This document shows positions 36,103-43,972 of a DNA stretch of 64,000 nucleotides, one piece after another. Under the pieces are notes generated by a model that worked only from the letters and a program-made list of their open reading frames with translations, ran no database searches and had not been told where the DNA came from. The number at the start of each line of letters is the position of its first letter. Positions within the stretch are counted from its first letter, which is position 1. Source of the DNA: Arthrobacter sp. FW306-07-I (GTDB lineage: Bacteria > Actinomycetota > Actinomycetes > Actinomycetales > Micrococcaceae); contig NZ_CP084550.1 in the NCBI RefSeq assembly GCF_021800405.1, positions 3,162,001 to 3,226,000 of the forward strand. Direction: 5' to 3'. A program made the translations under genes and the position numbers.

Positions 36103-36900
36103 ATGCCCGCACTCAAGGCGTCCACCGTGGCGGAGCCGGGACCCGCCGTCGTACTCAACGCCTGGGATACCGTCCTGTGGGGCGTCCTGCCCTATGTCAT
36201 GGTGGTGGTGCTGGTGGGCGGGCTGGTGTGGCGCTACCGGTACGACCAGTTCGGCTGGACCACCCGGTCCTCCCAGCTTTACGAATCCCGGCTCCTGAGG
36301 ATCGCCTCCCCGCTTTTCCACTTCGGGCTGCTTGCGGTCATCGCCGGGCACTTCTTCGGCCTGGTGATCCCGATGGCCTGGACGGCGGCGGCGGGCATGA
36401 GCCAGGAGTTCTACCACTTCAACGCCCTGCTGGTGGGCGGCATCGCCGGGGTGGGAACGCTGGGCGGGATCGCGCTGCTGATCTACCGGCGGCGCACCAC
36501 CGGCCCGGTCTTCATGGCGACCACCAGGAACGACAAGACCATGTACGTGGTGCTGACCGCGGCCATCGTCTTTGGCCTGTGGACCACCCTGGCCAGTGTG
36601 TTCGAGGGAGAACACGGGCACAACTACCGGGAAACGGTGGCGCCGTGGTTCCGGTCGCTGTTCATCTTCCAGCCGGACATCGCGGCGATGGCCGCTGCGC
36701 CGTTAACCTTCCACCTGCACACCTTGGTGGGCATGGCGCTGTTCGTCATCTGGCCGTTCACGCGCCTGGTGCACGCATTCACGGCACCCCTGCACTACCT
36801 TTTCCGCCCGTACATCGTCTACCGCTCGCGGGACAGGGAAACGAAGGGCCGGGGCTGGTCCGCCGTTGGCACGCCGGACAGGGATACCCGCAACCGCTGA
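36103..36900 (+). CDS. narI: Respiratory nitrate reductase gamma subunit (NarI)
   Basis: The 265-residue integral membrane cytochrome b has five hydrophobic segments. Candidate heme-ligand histidines lie in LFHFGLLAVIAGHFFGLVIP (helix 2) and TFHLHTLVGMALFVIWPFTR with VHAF (helix 5), matching the paired ligands of E. coli NarI. It oxidises menaquinol and passes electrons to NarH. The conserved YRYDQFGWTTRSSQL cytoplasmic loop follows helix 1. Confidence 0.94.
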   Translation: MPALKASTVAEPGPAVVLNAWDTVLWGVLPYVMVVVLVGGLVWRYRYDQFGWTTRSSQLYESRLLRIASPLFHFGLLAVIAGHFFGLVIPMAWTAAAGMSQEFYHFNALLVGGIAGVGTLGGIALLIYRRRTTGPVFMATTRNDKTMYVVLTAAIVFGLWTTLASVFEGEHGHNYRETVAPWFRSLFIFQPDIAAMAAAPLTFHLHTLVGMALFVIWPFTRLVHAFTAPLHYLFRPYIVYRSRDRETKGRGWSAVGTPDRDTRNR

Positions 36901-36939
36901 CCGGCGGTGCGTCTTGGACAATCTCCTGAGGAGCTAGCA

Positions 36940-38160
36940 GTGGCCGGAACAACCCCAACGCCAGTTAGCGGAAGGGCGCTGAACCTTGCGCTCGCGACGG
37001 CGGCGTCCGTGGCAGGTTTCTGGGCGTGGAACTCCGTGGCCACCCTGGGTGCCTTCTACACCCAGAACCTGGCCCTGGCACCGGCCGCCACGGGGATCCT
37101 GGTGGCCATGCCGGTGTTCGTCGGTTCGCTGGGACGGATCGTGGTGGGCACCCTGACGGACAAATACGGTGGCAGGGCCATGTTCAGCTTTGTGCTGCTG
37201 GCCGCCATCCCTCCCATCCTCCTGGTGTCCATTGGCGGCCTTCTCAGTTCCTTCGCGCTGGTGCTGGGCGCCGGCCTGCTGCTGGGCGTGGCCGGGACGG
37301 TGTTCGCGGTCGGAATTCCGTTCGTCAGTTCCTGGTATGAGCCCGCCCGCCGCGGCTTCGCCACCGGCATCTTTGGTGCGGGCATGGGCGGGACGGCGCT
37401 GGCGGCCTTCCTGAATCCGCGGCTGGTGGCGGGAATCGGCTACTTTCCCACGCACCTGCTGATCGCCGGTGTCCTGGCCGTCATGGCCGCGCTGGTCTGG
37501 TTCCTCATGAAGGAATCCCCCGAATGGGCTCCGAACCACGCACCGGTGCTGCCCAAGCTGCTGGATGCTGCCAGGATTTCAGTCACCTGGAAGATGTGCT
37601 TCCTGTACGCCGTGGTCTTTGGCGGCTTTGTATCCTTCGCCACCTACCTGCCCACCTACCTGCGCGATGTCTACAGCTTCGACCCCGCCGGTGCGGGTGC
37701 CCGGACCGCCGGATTTGCCCTCGCCGCCGTCCTGGCCCGTCCGGTCGGTGGCGTCCTCGCGGACAAGCTGGGCCCCAAGCCCGTGGTCCTGGTGGCCCTT
37801 GGAGCCGTGGCCGTCCTGGGCTGGGTGGTGAACATGCGGCCCGACGGCGAGGTCCCGGCAGGTGCCACGTTCGTTGCCATGGCTGCGGCGCTGGGGCTGG
37901 GGACGGGCGGCGTGTTCGCCTGGGTGGGCGTCCTCTCACCGGCAGGGAAGGTAGGCAGCATCAGTGGCATCGTGAGCGCGGCGGGTGGCCTGGGCGGCTA
38001 CTTTCCCCCACTCGTCATGGGGGCAACGTACGACGCCGCTACGCGCAGCTACTCGATAGGGCTGCTCCTGCTGGTGGTCACAGCCCTGGTGGCTTTGGTG
38101 TTCACCCTCTTCGCAGTCCAGCCCAGGGCCAGCGCCGCGGCGGTTCAGCGGGCCCGGTGA
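36940..38160 (+). CDS. narK: Nitrate/nitrite transporter (NarK, MFS)
   Basis: The start is GTG 36940, with GAGGAG 8 bases upstream; this gives 406 residues and 12 hydrophobic segments. NarK/NRT-type features are FWAWNSVATLGAFYTQNLAL in helix 1, the motif-A loop GTLTDKYGGRAMFS, FGAGMGGTALAAFLNPRL in helix 5 and AGGLGGYFPPLVMG in helix 11, the Gly-rich nitrate signature regions. It imports nitrate and/or exchanges it for nitrite. It lies 39 bases after narI and completes the operon. In many actinobacteria narK precedes narG instead. Confidence 0.9.
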   Translation: MAGTTPTPVSGRALNLALATAASVAGFWAWNSVATLGAFYTQNLALAPAATGILVAMPVFVGSLGRIVVGTLTDKYGGRAMFSFVLLAAIPPILLVSIGGLLSSFALVLGAGLLLGVAGTVFAVGIPFVSSWYEPARRGFATGIFGAGMGGTALAAFLNPRLVAGIGYFPTHLLIAGVLAVMAALVWFLMKESPEWAPNHAPVLPKLLDAARISVTWKMCFLYAVVFGGFVSFATYLPTYLRDVYSFDPAGAGARTAGFALAAVLARPVGGVLADKLGPKPVVLVALGAVAVLGWVVNMRPDGEVPAGATFVAMAAALGLGTGGVFAWVGVLSPAGKVGSISGIVSAAGGLGGYFPPLVMGATYDAATRSYSIGLLLLVVTALVALVFTLFAVQPRASAAAVQRAR

Positions 38161-38161
38161 T

Positions 38162-38716
38162 TCACACTGTCCGGTAACGCAGGTACACCACACCGTTGCT
38201 GAACCGGCGCTCTTCCAGCAGTTCCAGCTTCAGGTCCAAGCCGTCGGGCAGAAAGCGCAGGCCGCCGCCCACAGTTACAGGGTTGATGAACAACTGGCAC
38301 TCATCCACCAGTCCCGCGTTGAGGGCATGCGCGGCAAGGGTGGGGCCGCCAATGCTGATGTTCCTGGCGCTGGTGGACTTCAGCTCCTGCACGGCGTCCG
38401 GGACGAACTGCCGCTCCAGCCGGGTCATTGGCGTGGAGACGGTGTCCAGCGACGTCGAATACACCACCTTGTCCGCTGCCGCCCACAAGCGGGCGTAGTC
38501 CTGGATCACCTCCGGGTCATCCTGCGTGCCCATGGTTTCCCAGACCGACATCACCTCATACATCCGGCGGCCCAGAAGATAGGTGCCCACATCCCGCTCC
38601 AGGTCATTGATGAAGGCGTGGATTTCCTCGTCCGGCGCCGACCAGGCGAAGTTCCCGTTTGGGTCTGCCGTGTAGCCGTCCAGGGACATGATTGCGGAGT
38701 AGATCAGCTGCGCCAT
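38162..38716 (-). CDS. RibD C-terminal/dihydrofolate-reductase-like family protein
   Basis: This 184-residue protein opens AQLIYSAIMSLDGYTADPNG, typical of the RibD_C/YwjB-like group, and has TYLLGRRMYEVMSVWETMG and NISIGGPTLAAHALNAGLVD, the NADPH-binding pattern. The substrate is unknown; these proteins are not the essential FolA, which is elsewhere in the window. Its 3' end abuts the narK stop (convergent, 1-base gap). Confidence 0.85.
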   Translation of the reverse strand: MAQLIYSAIMSLDGYTADPNGNFAWSAPDEEIHAFINDLERDVGTYLLGRRMYEVMSVWETMGTQDDPEVIQDYARLWAAADKVVYSTSLDTVSTPMTRLERQFVPDAVQELKSTSARNISIGGPTLAAHALNAGLVDECQLFINPVTVGGGLRFLPDGLDLKLELLEERRFSNGVVYLRYRTV

Positions 38717-38738
38717 GGGGACATTCTGCCGCTGGACA

Positions 38739-39554
38739 TCAGTTCTGGATAGGCTCCCGGGACACCAGGAACTGTTGCCCCAGGGTCCAGAGGTTGGAGA
38801 CCGTCCAATAGACCAGGACGCCGATGGGGAAGAAGATTCCGCCCAGGCCGAAGACCAGCGGCAGGACGTAGAGGAGGACCTTCTGCTGGCGCATCAGGGG
38901 GTTGTCGCTGTCCTGCCCGGCAAAGCTCCGGGAAGCCACGAGTTTCTGGGTGAGGAACTGGCAGGCAATCATCACCAGGATCATGGCGACGGCGAGCACG
39001 GCCACGGCGGCGGGGCCACCGCCGCCGCTGCCGTGCAGCAAAGAGGCGGACAGCGGCACACCAAAGATACTGGCGGATTCGAACTGGAGCACCTGGTCAT
39101 GGCTTAGCGCCCCAATGCCTTCGCCCTGCCGCGACGCGTTGGAGATCCCGGACAGCACCTGGAACAGGGCAAGGAAGAACGGCGCCTGGATCAGCAGCGG
39201 CAGGCAGGCGGAGAACGGGTTGGTGCCGTGTTTCTTGTACAGCGCCATCTGCTCCTGGGCCATGGCCTGCCGGGACGCCTGGTCCGTCCGGCCCTTGTAC
39301 CGGTCTTGGAGCTCCTTCAGCTCCGGCTGCAGGAGCCGCATCCTGCGCTGGGCACGGACCTGTGCCAGGAACACCGGGATCAGCGCGGCGCGGATGACCA
39401 GGACCAGCCCGATGATGGCCAGCGTCCACGTCCAGCCACCGGATGCCGGCATGCCTGCCGCAGCCAGTCCGTCATGGAAAGCCACCAGGATGGCAGACAC
39501 CAGCCACCGGAACGGATCCATCACTGCCGTGAAAAAGTCCACCGAATCCCCCAT
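38739..39554 (-). CDS. yidC: YidC/Oxa1-family membrane protein insertase (short paralogue)
   Basis: The 271-residue protein has the YidC core: an N-terminal helix, a hydrophilic-groove region AALIPVFLAQVRAQRRMRLL with the conserved Arg, a charged cytoplasmic hairpin (ELKELQDRYKGRTDQASRQA), then three more helices with MALYKKHGTNPFSACLPLLI. It inserts membrane proteins with or without Sec. The main actinobacterial yidC usually sits with rnpA and rpmH near oriC; none of those genes is here, so this may be a second copy. The tRNA pair upstream is separated by a terminator. Confidence 0.88.
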   Translation of the reverse strand: MGDSVDFFTAVMDPFRWLVSAILVAFHDGLAAAGMPASGGWTWTLAIIGLVLVIRAALIPVFLAQVRAQRRMRLLQPELKELQDRYKGRTDQASRQAMAQEQMALYKKHGTNPFSACLPLLIQAPFFLALFQVLSGISNASRQGEGIGALSHDQVLQFESASIFGVPLSASLLHGSGGGGPAAVAVLAVAMILVMIACQFLTQKLVASRSFAGQDSDNPLMRQQKVLLYVLPLVFGLGGIFFPIGVLVYWTVSNLWTLGQQFLVSREPIQN

Positions 39555-39591
39555 CCGCAGCCTGCTGCAAAGCTACTGGGAATCAGGGAAA

Positions 39592-39627
39592 CAAGAAAGC
39601 CCCCGGGATCATGCGATCCTGGGGGCT
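39592..39627 (-). terminator. Intrinsic terminator after tRNA-Met
   Basis: Reading leftward, AGCCCCCAGGATC and GATCCCGGGGGCT pair around a four-base loop with one G-U pair, then TTTCTTG follows. It ends the tRNA transcript before yidC. Confidence 0.75.
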
Positions 39628-39634
39628 TAGCCTG

Positions 39635-39708
39635 TAGCGGTGGGGAGGCTCGATCTCCCGACCTCACGATTATGAGTCGTGCGCTCTAACCAACTGAGCT
39701 ACACCGCC
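39635..39708 (-). tRNA. tRNA-Met (CAT), elongator
   Basis: The 74-base cloverleaf reads GGCGGTG acceptor (closing with a G-U pair), D arm AGCTCAGTTGGTTAGAGC, anticodon arm around CTCATAA, variable loop, and T arm GGGAGATCGAGCCTCCC. The acceptor starts GGCGG rather than the initiator C-G mismatch type, so it is the elongator. CCA is not encoded. Confidence 0.92.
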
Positions 39709-39717
39709 ACGAATGAG

Positions 39718-39757
39718 AAAAACCTGCGTCAAGCCGGTCAAACCGCCTTGACGCAGG
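39718..39757 (-). terminator. Intrinsic terminator between tRNA-Thr and tRNA-Met
   Basis: Leftward, CCTGCGTCAAG and CTTGACGCAGG form an 11-base perfect stem with a partly paired loop, followed by TTTTT. It ends tRNA-Thr, so tRNA-Met probably has its own promoter or is reached by readthrough. Confidence 0.75.
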
Positions 39758-39768
39758 CCCTCATTCAG

Positions 39769-39840
39769 AGCCCCCCACCGGAATCGATCCGGTGACCTCG
39801 TTCTTACCAAGAACGCGCTCTACCACTGAGCTAGGGGGGC
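39769..39840 (-). tRNA. tRNA-Thr (GGT)
   Basis: The 72-base gene has a GCCCCCC/GGGGGGC acceptor, D arm TAGCTCAGTGGTAGAGC, anticodon stem CGTTC/GAACG with loop TTGGTAA (anticodon GGT), and T arm CCGGATCGATTCCGG. It reads ACC and ACT codons. CCA is not encoded. Confidence 0.92.
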
Positions 39841-40022
39841 AACGAGTAAATACTCTACCGGAAGATTTCCGCACCAACAAATCGGCGCGGCCGGCGAACC
39901 CGAACCCCCAAAATCCCCGCCAGATCAGGGATGTAGCGGTACCCGAGGCCTCCGCAGCGACGGCGGCGGGACCCCTCCGGACCCAGATGTGACGAAGACT
40001 ACTTCGCGCAAAGAGTCTGAAC

Positions 40023-40060
40023 AAAAAGGACGGGCCGGCTCGCGATGAGCCGGCCCGTCC
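40023..40060 (-). terminator. Intrinsic terminator of the DEAD-box helicase gene
   Basis: Leftward from the helicase stop, a 14-base perfect stem (GGACGGGCCGGCTC and its complement, loop about 5 bases) is followed by TTTTT. Confidence 0.85.
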
Positions 40061-40083
40061 GGGTGTTGCTTAGCTAAACGTGG

Positions 40084-42108
40084 TTACCACTTGTTGCGGG
40101 GCTTGAAGCCGCCCTCGGTCCGCGGCTTGCGGTCACCGAAGGAACGCTCGGAACGCTCGCTGTACGAACGTCCGCCGCGGTCAGCGGAGGTGCGCTCGCC
40201 GTCGTTCTTCCGGAATTCCTTCTTGAACCCGCCATTGCCCTTGAAGTTGCCTCCACGGTCGCCACCGCGGTTGCCCTGGTAGGCGCCGCGGTCACCGGAC
40301 GGCTTGCGGCCGTTGTCCAGCTCCAGGTGGATCAGCTCGCCGCCGATCCGGGTGCGGGACAGTGCGCGCAGCTGCTCAGGGCTGAGGTCCGCGGGCAGCT
40401 CCACCAGGGAGTGGTCCGAGCGAATGTCGATGCCGCCGATCTGCGCGGAGGAGATGCCACCCTCGTTGGCGATAGCGCCCACGATCGAGCCGGGCATGAC
40501 CCGCTGACGCCGGCCCACCGCGATACGGTAGGTGGCGTTGCCCTCGGTCAGTGCACGGGTCGGCCCACGGGAGCCGAAGCCGTCCTTGGACCGCTCGCGC
40601 TTCTGGAATTCAGGAGCAGCGGGCAGTTCCTTGACCAGGAGCGGCTGGCCGCCCTGGGCCATGACGGCCAGTGCCGCAGCGATTTCTGCTGCCGGCACCT
40701 TGTGCTCTTCCTCGTAGGAGGCGATGAGGTCACGGAACGCGGAGACGTCCTCGGAGGCGAGGGTCTCGGTGATGCGCTCGGCGAACTTGCCCAGGCGAAG
40801 CGTGTTCACGGTTTCCGCTGTGGGCAGGTGCATCTGCTCCACCGGCTGGCGGGTGGCCTTTTCAATGGAGCGCAGCAGGTACTTCTCCCGCGGCGTCATG
40901 AACAGGATGGCGTCACCGGAACGGCCTGCACGGCCGGTGCGGCCAATGCGGTGCACGTAGGACTCGGTGTCGTGCGGGATGTCGTAGTTGATGACGTGGC
41001 TGATGCGCTCCACGTCCAGGCCGCGGGCAGCGACGTCGGTAGCAACGAGGATATCGATGCGGCCTTCCTTCAGCGCGTCGACGGTGCGCTCACGCTGCTG
41101 CTGGGGGATGTCGCCGTTGATGGCGGCAGCCTGGAAGCCGCGCGACTTCAGCTTGTCAGCCAGGTCCTCGGTGGCCATCTTGGTGCGGACGAAGGCGATG
41201 ACGCCGTCGAACTCTTCCACCTCAAGGATGCGGGTCATCGCGTCCAGCTTGTGCGGGCCCATGACCTGCAGGTAGCGCTGGCGGGTGTTGGCACCGGTGG
41301 TGGTCTTGGACTTGACGGAGATCTCGGCCGGATCATTCAGGTACTGCTTGGACATGCGCCGGATCTGGCTGGGCATGGTGGCGGAGAACAGTGCCACCTG
41401 GCGGTCCGACGGCGTCTGCTGGAAGATCTGCTCCACGTCTTCGGCGAAGCCCATGCGCAGCATCTCGTCAGCCTCGTCCAGTACCAGGTACTGCAGCTCG
41501 GACAGGTCCAGGGAACCCTTGGAGATGTGGTCGATCACGCGGCCGGGGGTACCCACAACCACCTGGGCGCCGCGGCGCAGGCCGGCCAGCTGGGGACCGT
41601 AGGCGGAGCCGCCGTAGACGGGCAGCACGGTGAAGTCATCGATGTGCTTGGCGTAGGAGGTGAACGCCTCGGCAACCTGGAGTGCCAGCTCGCGGGTGGG
41701 GGCCAGGACCAGGGCCTGGGTCTTGCGGGACGGGCCGTTGAGGTCGTGGAGTTCGGCCAGGCGGGACAGTGCCGGCACTGCGAATGCTGCAGTCTTGCCG
41801 GTACCGGTCTGTGCCAGGCCCACCACGTCGCGGCCTTCGAGCAGCAGCGGGATGGTGGCTGCCTGGATGGGGGACGGCTTCTCGTACCCGACATCCTGGA
41901 GGGCGGCAAGGACGCGGGCGTCGATGCCGAGGTCGGCGAACTTGACGCCTTCTTCCTCGTCGGATTCCGGCGCCTTGGCGGCGGGGGCTTCGGCAGGGGC
42001 CGCGACGGCCTCAGCGGCAGGAACCTCAGCTGCGGGGGCAGCGGGCTCGGTGAATTCGATGCTGGCAGTTGCTGCTTCAGCGGTGGTTTCGTTCTGGTTT
42101 TCGGGCAT
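40084..42108 (-). CDS. deaD: DEAD-box ATP-dependent RNA helicase (DeaD/CsdA type)
   Basis: The start ATG at 42108 follows GAGGAA by 7 bases; the protein is about 674 residues. A disordered Ala/Glu/Pro-rich leader (1-60) precedes helicase motifs: GRDVVGLAQTGTGKTAAFAV (I), PTRELALQV (Ia), VLDEADEML (II), FSATMP (III), DVAARGLDVERISHVINYD and YVHRIGRTGRAG (V/VI). A DbpA-like RNA-binding domain (YRIAVGRRQRVMPGSIVGAI) lies near 540, and the tail is a Gly/Arg/Ser/Asn-rich disordered stretch. It unwinds structured RNA in ribosome assembly and cold adaptation. Confidence 0.93.
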   Translation of the reverse strand: MPENQNETTAEAATASIEFTEPAAPAAEVPAAEAVAAPAEAPAAKAPESDEEEGVKFADLGIDARVLAALQDVGYEKPSPIQAATIPLLLEGRDVVGLAQTGTGKTAAFAVPALSRLAELHDLNGPSRKTQALVLAPTRELALQVAEAFTSYAKHIDDFTVLPVYGGSAYGPQLAGLRRGAQVVVGTPGRVIDHISKGSLDLSELQYLVLDEADEMLRMGFAEDVEQIFQQTPSDRQVALFSATMPSQIRRMSKQYLNDPAEISVKSKTTTGANTRQRYLQVMGPHKLDAMTRILEVEEFDGVIAFVRTKMATEDLADKLKSRGFQAAAINGDIPQQQRERTVDALKEGRIDILVATDVAARGLDVERISHVINYDIPHDTESYVHRIGRTGRAGRSGDAILFMTPREKYLLRSIEKATRQPVEQMHLPTAETVNTLRLGKFAERITETLASEDVSAFRDLIASYEEEHKVPAAEIAAALAVMAQGGQPLLVKELPAAPEFQKRERSKDGFGSRGPTRALTEGNATYRIAVGRRQRVMPGSIVGAIANEGGISSAQIGGIDIRSDHSLVELPADLSPEQLRALSRTRIGGELIHLELDNGRKPSGDRGAYQGNRGGDRGGNFKGNGGFKKEFRKNDGERTSADRGGRSYSERSERSFGDRKPRTEGGFKPRNKW

Positions 42109-42514
42109 AGGGAGATTCCTCATCCATAGGGGGCCAGGCGGCACTACCCAAGGTGAGCGGAGCCGCAGTACACGTGCCGATGGTGCCGGGCAAACGTTGA
42201 CCGGCCGGTCACAGAAGTCCGGCGCTTTCGCAATCCCATGGCAGGACTTCGCGCTGCATCTCTTGGCTGCTATCCCAGCAGTCTGTACAGCGTTTCTCTT
42301 TAGCCGGCTCTCCCTATGAAAATGCCCGCATCGCTTGTGCGGGCCCCAACACTTGCCAGTCCTGCCTCAAAAATTGGGCAGGAATAAGGGATTTCCGGAG
42401 TGGGGGATGTTTCAAGTGTAGGGCACGCAGGCGCCGCGGCGCTAATCGAGCGGGCGACGGCGGCGGTGAGCTTGCGCACACAGCACGCCGTGGGCGGCAC
42501 TCGGGCAAGACGGG
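42109..42514 (-). promoter_or_regulatory. 406-base leader region upstream of the DEAD-box gene, with two hairpins
   Basis: No gene is seen. A hairpin GCCCGCA-CAAGCGA-TGCGGGC (about 42324-42344) followed leftward by ATTTTC could terminate the MOSC gene or attenuate the helicase leader. A second hairpin, CCTGCC/GGCAGG, lies at about 42363-42384 around an A-run. The region nearest the helicase (42109-42290) is less GC rich. Long structured leaders are typical of cold-induced helicase genes, but no known RNA family is recognised. Confidence 0.4.
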
Positions 42515-43168
42515 CTACCGCGCCAGCCGCCGCAGCAGTACCTCAAACCTGACGTGGTACTCGTCCTGGAGCCGGATCTCGCCGTCGGCCTCTGCACCGC
42601 GCAGGGCCGCAATGACCTCCGCGTCCGGTTCACTGAACCACCTGCCGATGGTGATGCCGTGGCGCGGGACGAAGGTCCGCTCGATGGTGTCGCCGGCCCG
42701 GATGCTGCCGGTGCGGATGACGCGCAGGTATGTCCCCACCCTCCCCTCGTCGGTGAACCGCTTCACCCACTGCGGCTCCTTCATCCGGCGCTGGAACGTT
42801 GCACAGGGGGTGCGTGGGGAGGTGACTTCAAGTTCGACGCCGGACCCCACCTTCCAGCGCTCCCCGATCACCGCGTGCGTGGCTTCGATGCCGGATACCC
42901 GCAGGTTCTCACCGAAGACGCCCGGCGGCAGCTCACGGCCCAGTGCGCCGGCCCAGTAATCGGCGTCGGCCTGGGAGTAGGCGTAGACGGCCTGGTCCTC
43001 CCCGCCATGGTGTGCCCTGTTGGCCTGGATGTCCCCGCGGAGGCCCAGCTTGTGGACCTTGACGGGCCCATCGGCCGGGCGCTTGTCGATGGCGGTGACG
43101 CCCACGCTGCCCTGGTCTCCCAGGAGCTGGTGGACGCGGCAGACAGCAAGGACAGAACCTGATTCCAT
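42515..43168 (-). CDS. MOSC-domain protein (YiiM-like)
   Basis: This 217-residue protein has the MOSC core: KRPADGPVKVHKLGLRGDIQ, AHHGGEDQAVYAYSQADADY and, near residue 75, PPGVFGENLRVSGIEATHAV. The usual sulfur-carrying Cys appears in SPRTPCATFQRRM near residue 115. MOSC proteins bind molybdenum cofactor or transfer sulfur; YiiM reduces N-hydroxylated compounds such as 6-hydroxylaminopurine. The nearby narGHJI also needs molybdenum cofactor, though direct linkage is not implied. Confidence 0.88.
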   Translation of the reverse strand: MESGSVLAVCRVHQLLGDQGSVGVTAIDKRPADGPVKVHKLGLRGDIQANRAHHGGEDQAVYAYSQADADYWAGALGRELPPGVFGENLRVSGIEATHAVIGERWKVGSGVELEVTSPRTPCATFQRRMKEPQWVKRFTDEGRVGTYLRVIRTGSIRAGDTIERTFVPRHGITIGRWFSEPDAEVIAALRGAEADGEIRLQDEYHVRFEVLLRRLAR

Positions 43169-43345
43169 GGCATCAGTCTAGGGTCCCCTTGGGATCCACC
43201 CCCGCCTGCCGGCCATGGGCAGTTCTCCCCTGCTGCCGCACTGCGTTCCTACTCGCAGGCGGCACCGGCAGGGACTACGCTGAGTCGAGACTTGCATTGG
43301 GGGCAGTGCTGCGCCCAAATCGTGCGGATAACTGAGGGGGACGCC

Positions 43346-43969
43346 GTGGACTCGAACCAGAAGATCCCGCAAGGGGACCCGGAGGAAGGGCCGCCGAGCG
43401 GGGCTAACAACATCCCGGGAACCAGCGGCGCGGGCAGCGCCGCCAAGCCGCCGCCGTGGCAGGTGCCCAAGCCTGAGCTGCGTCCTGATCTCCTCAACGA
43501 ACCCGTCACCCCCGTGGACCCGTTTGCGCGCGAGCGGGAAAAGCAGCTCGACAATGCTGCGGCGCGGAAGAAGCGCTCCCAGCGCCGCGCAGTGGTGGTG
43601 GGCCTCGGCGTCACCGCCCTCCTGGCCGGCACCATCACGGCCGTGGTGGCCAGCAACGAGGACGATCCCGAGTACGCCCAGGTGTGCTTCAACGATGAGA
43701 CCGGCGAGCGCGTGGAGGACAGGAGCTGCGACAGCTCAGCAGGCCGCGGCGGCGGCATCTACGCCTGGTACTTCTACTCGCGCGGAGCCAGCGTTCCGGC
43801 CATCGGCCAGAACCGGTCCACGGCGCCCAACTACACGCGGACCGTTCCCAGCGGGGCCAAGGCCTCCACGGGCTACAGCAGCAAGGGCGGCACGGTCAGC
43901 CGCGGCGGTTTCGGGTCAAGCGCCAAGAGCGGTTCGAGCGGCGGCGGCGGCAAGGTTTCGGGGGGCTGA
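43346..43969 (+). CDS. YgiB-like (DUF1190) membrane-anchored protein
   Basis: The GTG at 43346 has TGAGGGGG 8 bases upstream and gives 207 residues. A polar Pro/Gly-rich N-terminus (about 80 residues) leads to one membrane helix (AVVVGLGVTALLAGTITAVV) and an outer part with YAQVCFNDETGERVEDRSCD. The C-terminus, TVSRGGFGSSAKSGSSGGGG, matches the RGGFG-plus-Ser/Gly tail of YgiB/YjfM proteins. Those proteins are always paired with a glutathionylspermidine-synthase-like enzyme, which is exactly the next gene (3-base gap). The role is unknown; the tail may be the modified or recognised part. Confidence 0.75.
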   Translation: MDSNQKIPQGDPEEGPPSGANNIPGTSGAGSAAKPPPWQVPKPELRPDLLNEPVTPVDPFAREREKQLDNAAARKKRSQRRAVVVGLGVTALLAGTITAVVASNEDDPEYAQVCFNDETGERVEDRSCDSSAGRGGGIYAWYFYSRGASVPAIGQNRSTAPNYTRTVPSGAKASTGYSSKGGTVSRGGFGSSAKSGSSGGGGKVSGG

Positions 43970-43972
43970 CGG

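Noticed and set aside
40327..42129. A 600-codon open frame antisense to the DEAD-box helicase gene
   Set aside because: It mirrors the helicase codons in a GC-rich genome, has no ribosome binding site or family motif, and its composition (His, Gly, Gln rich) is typical of antisense shadows.
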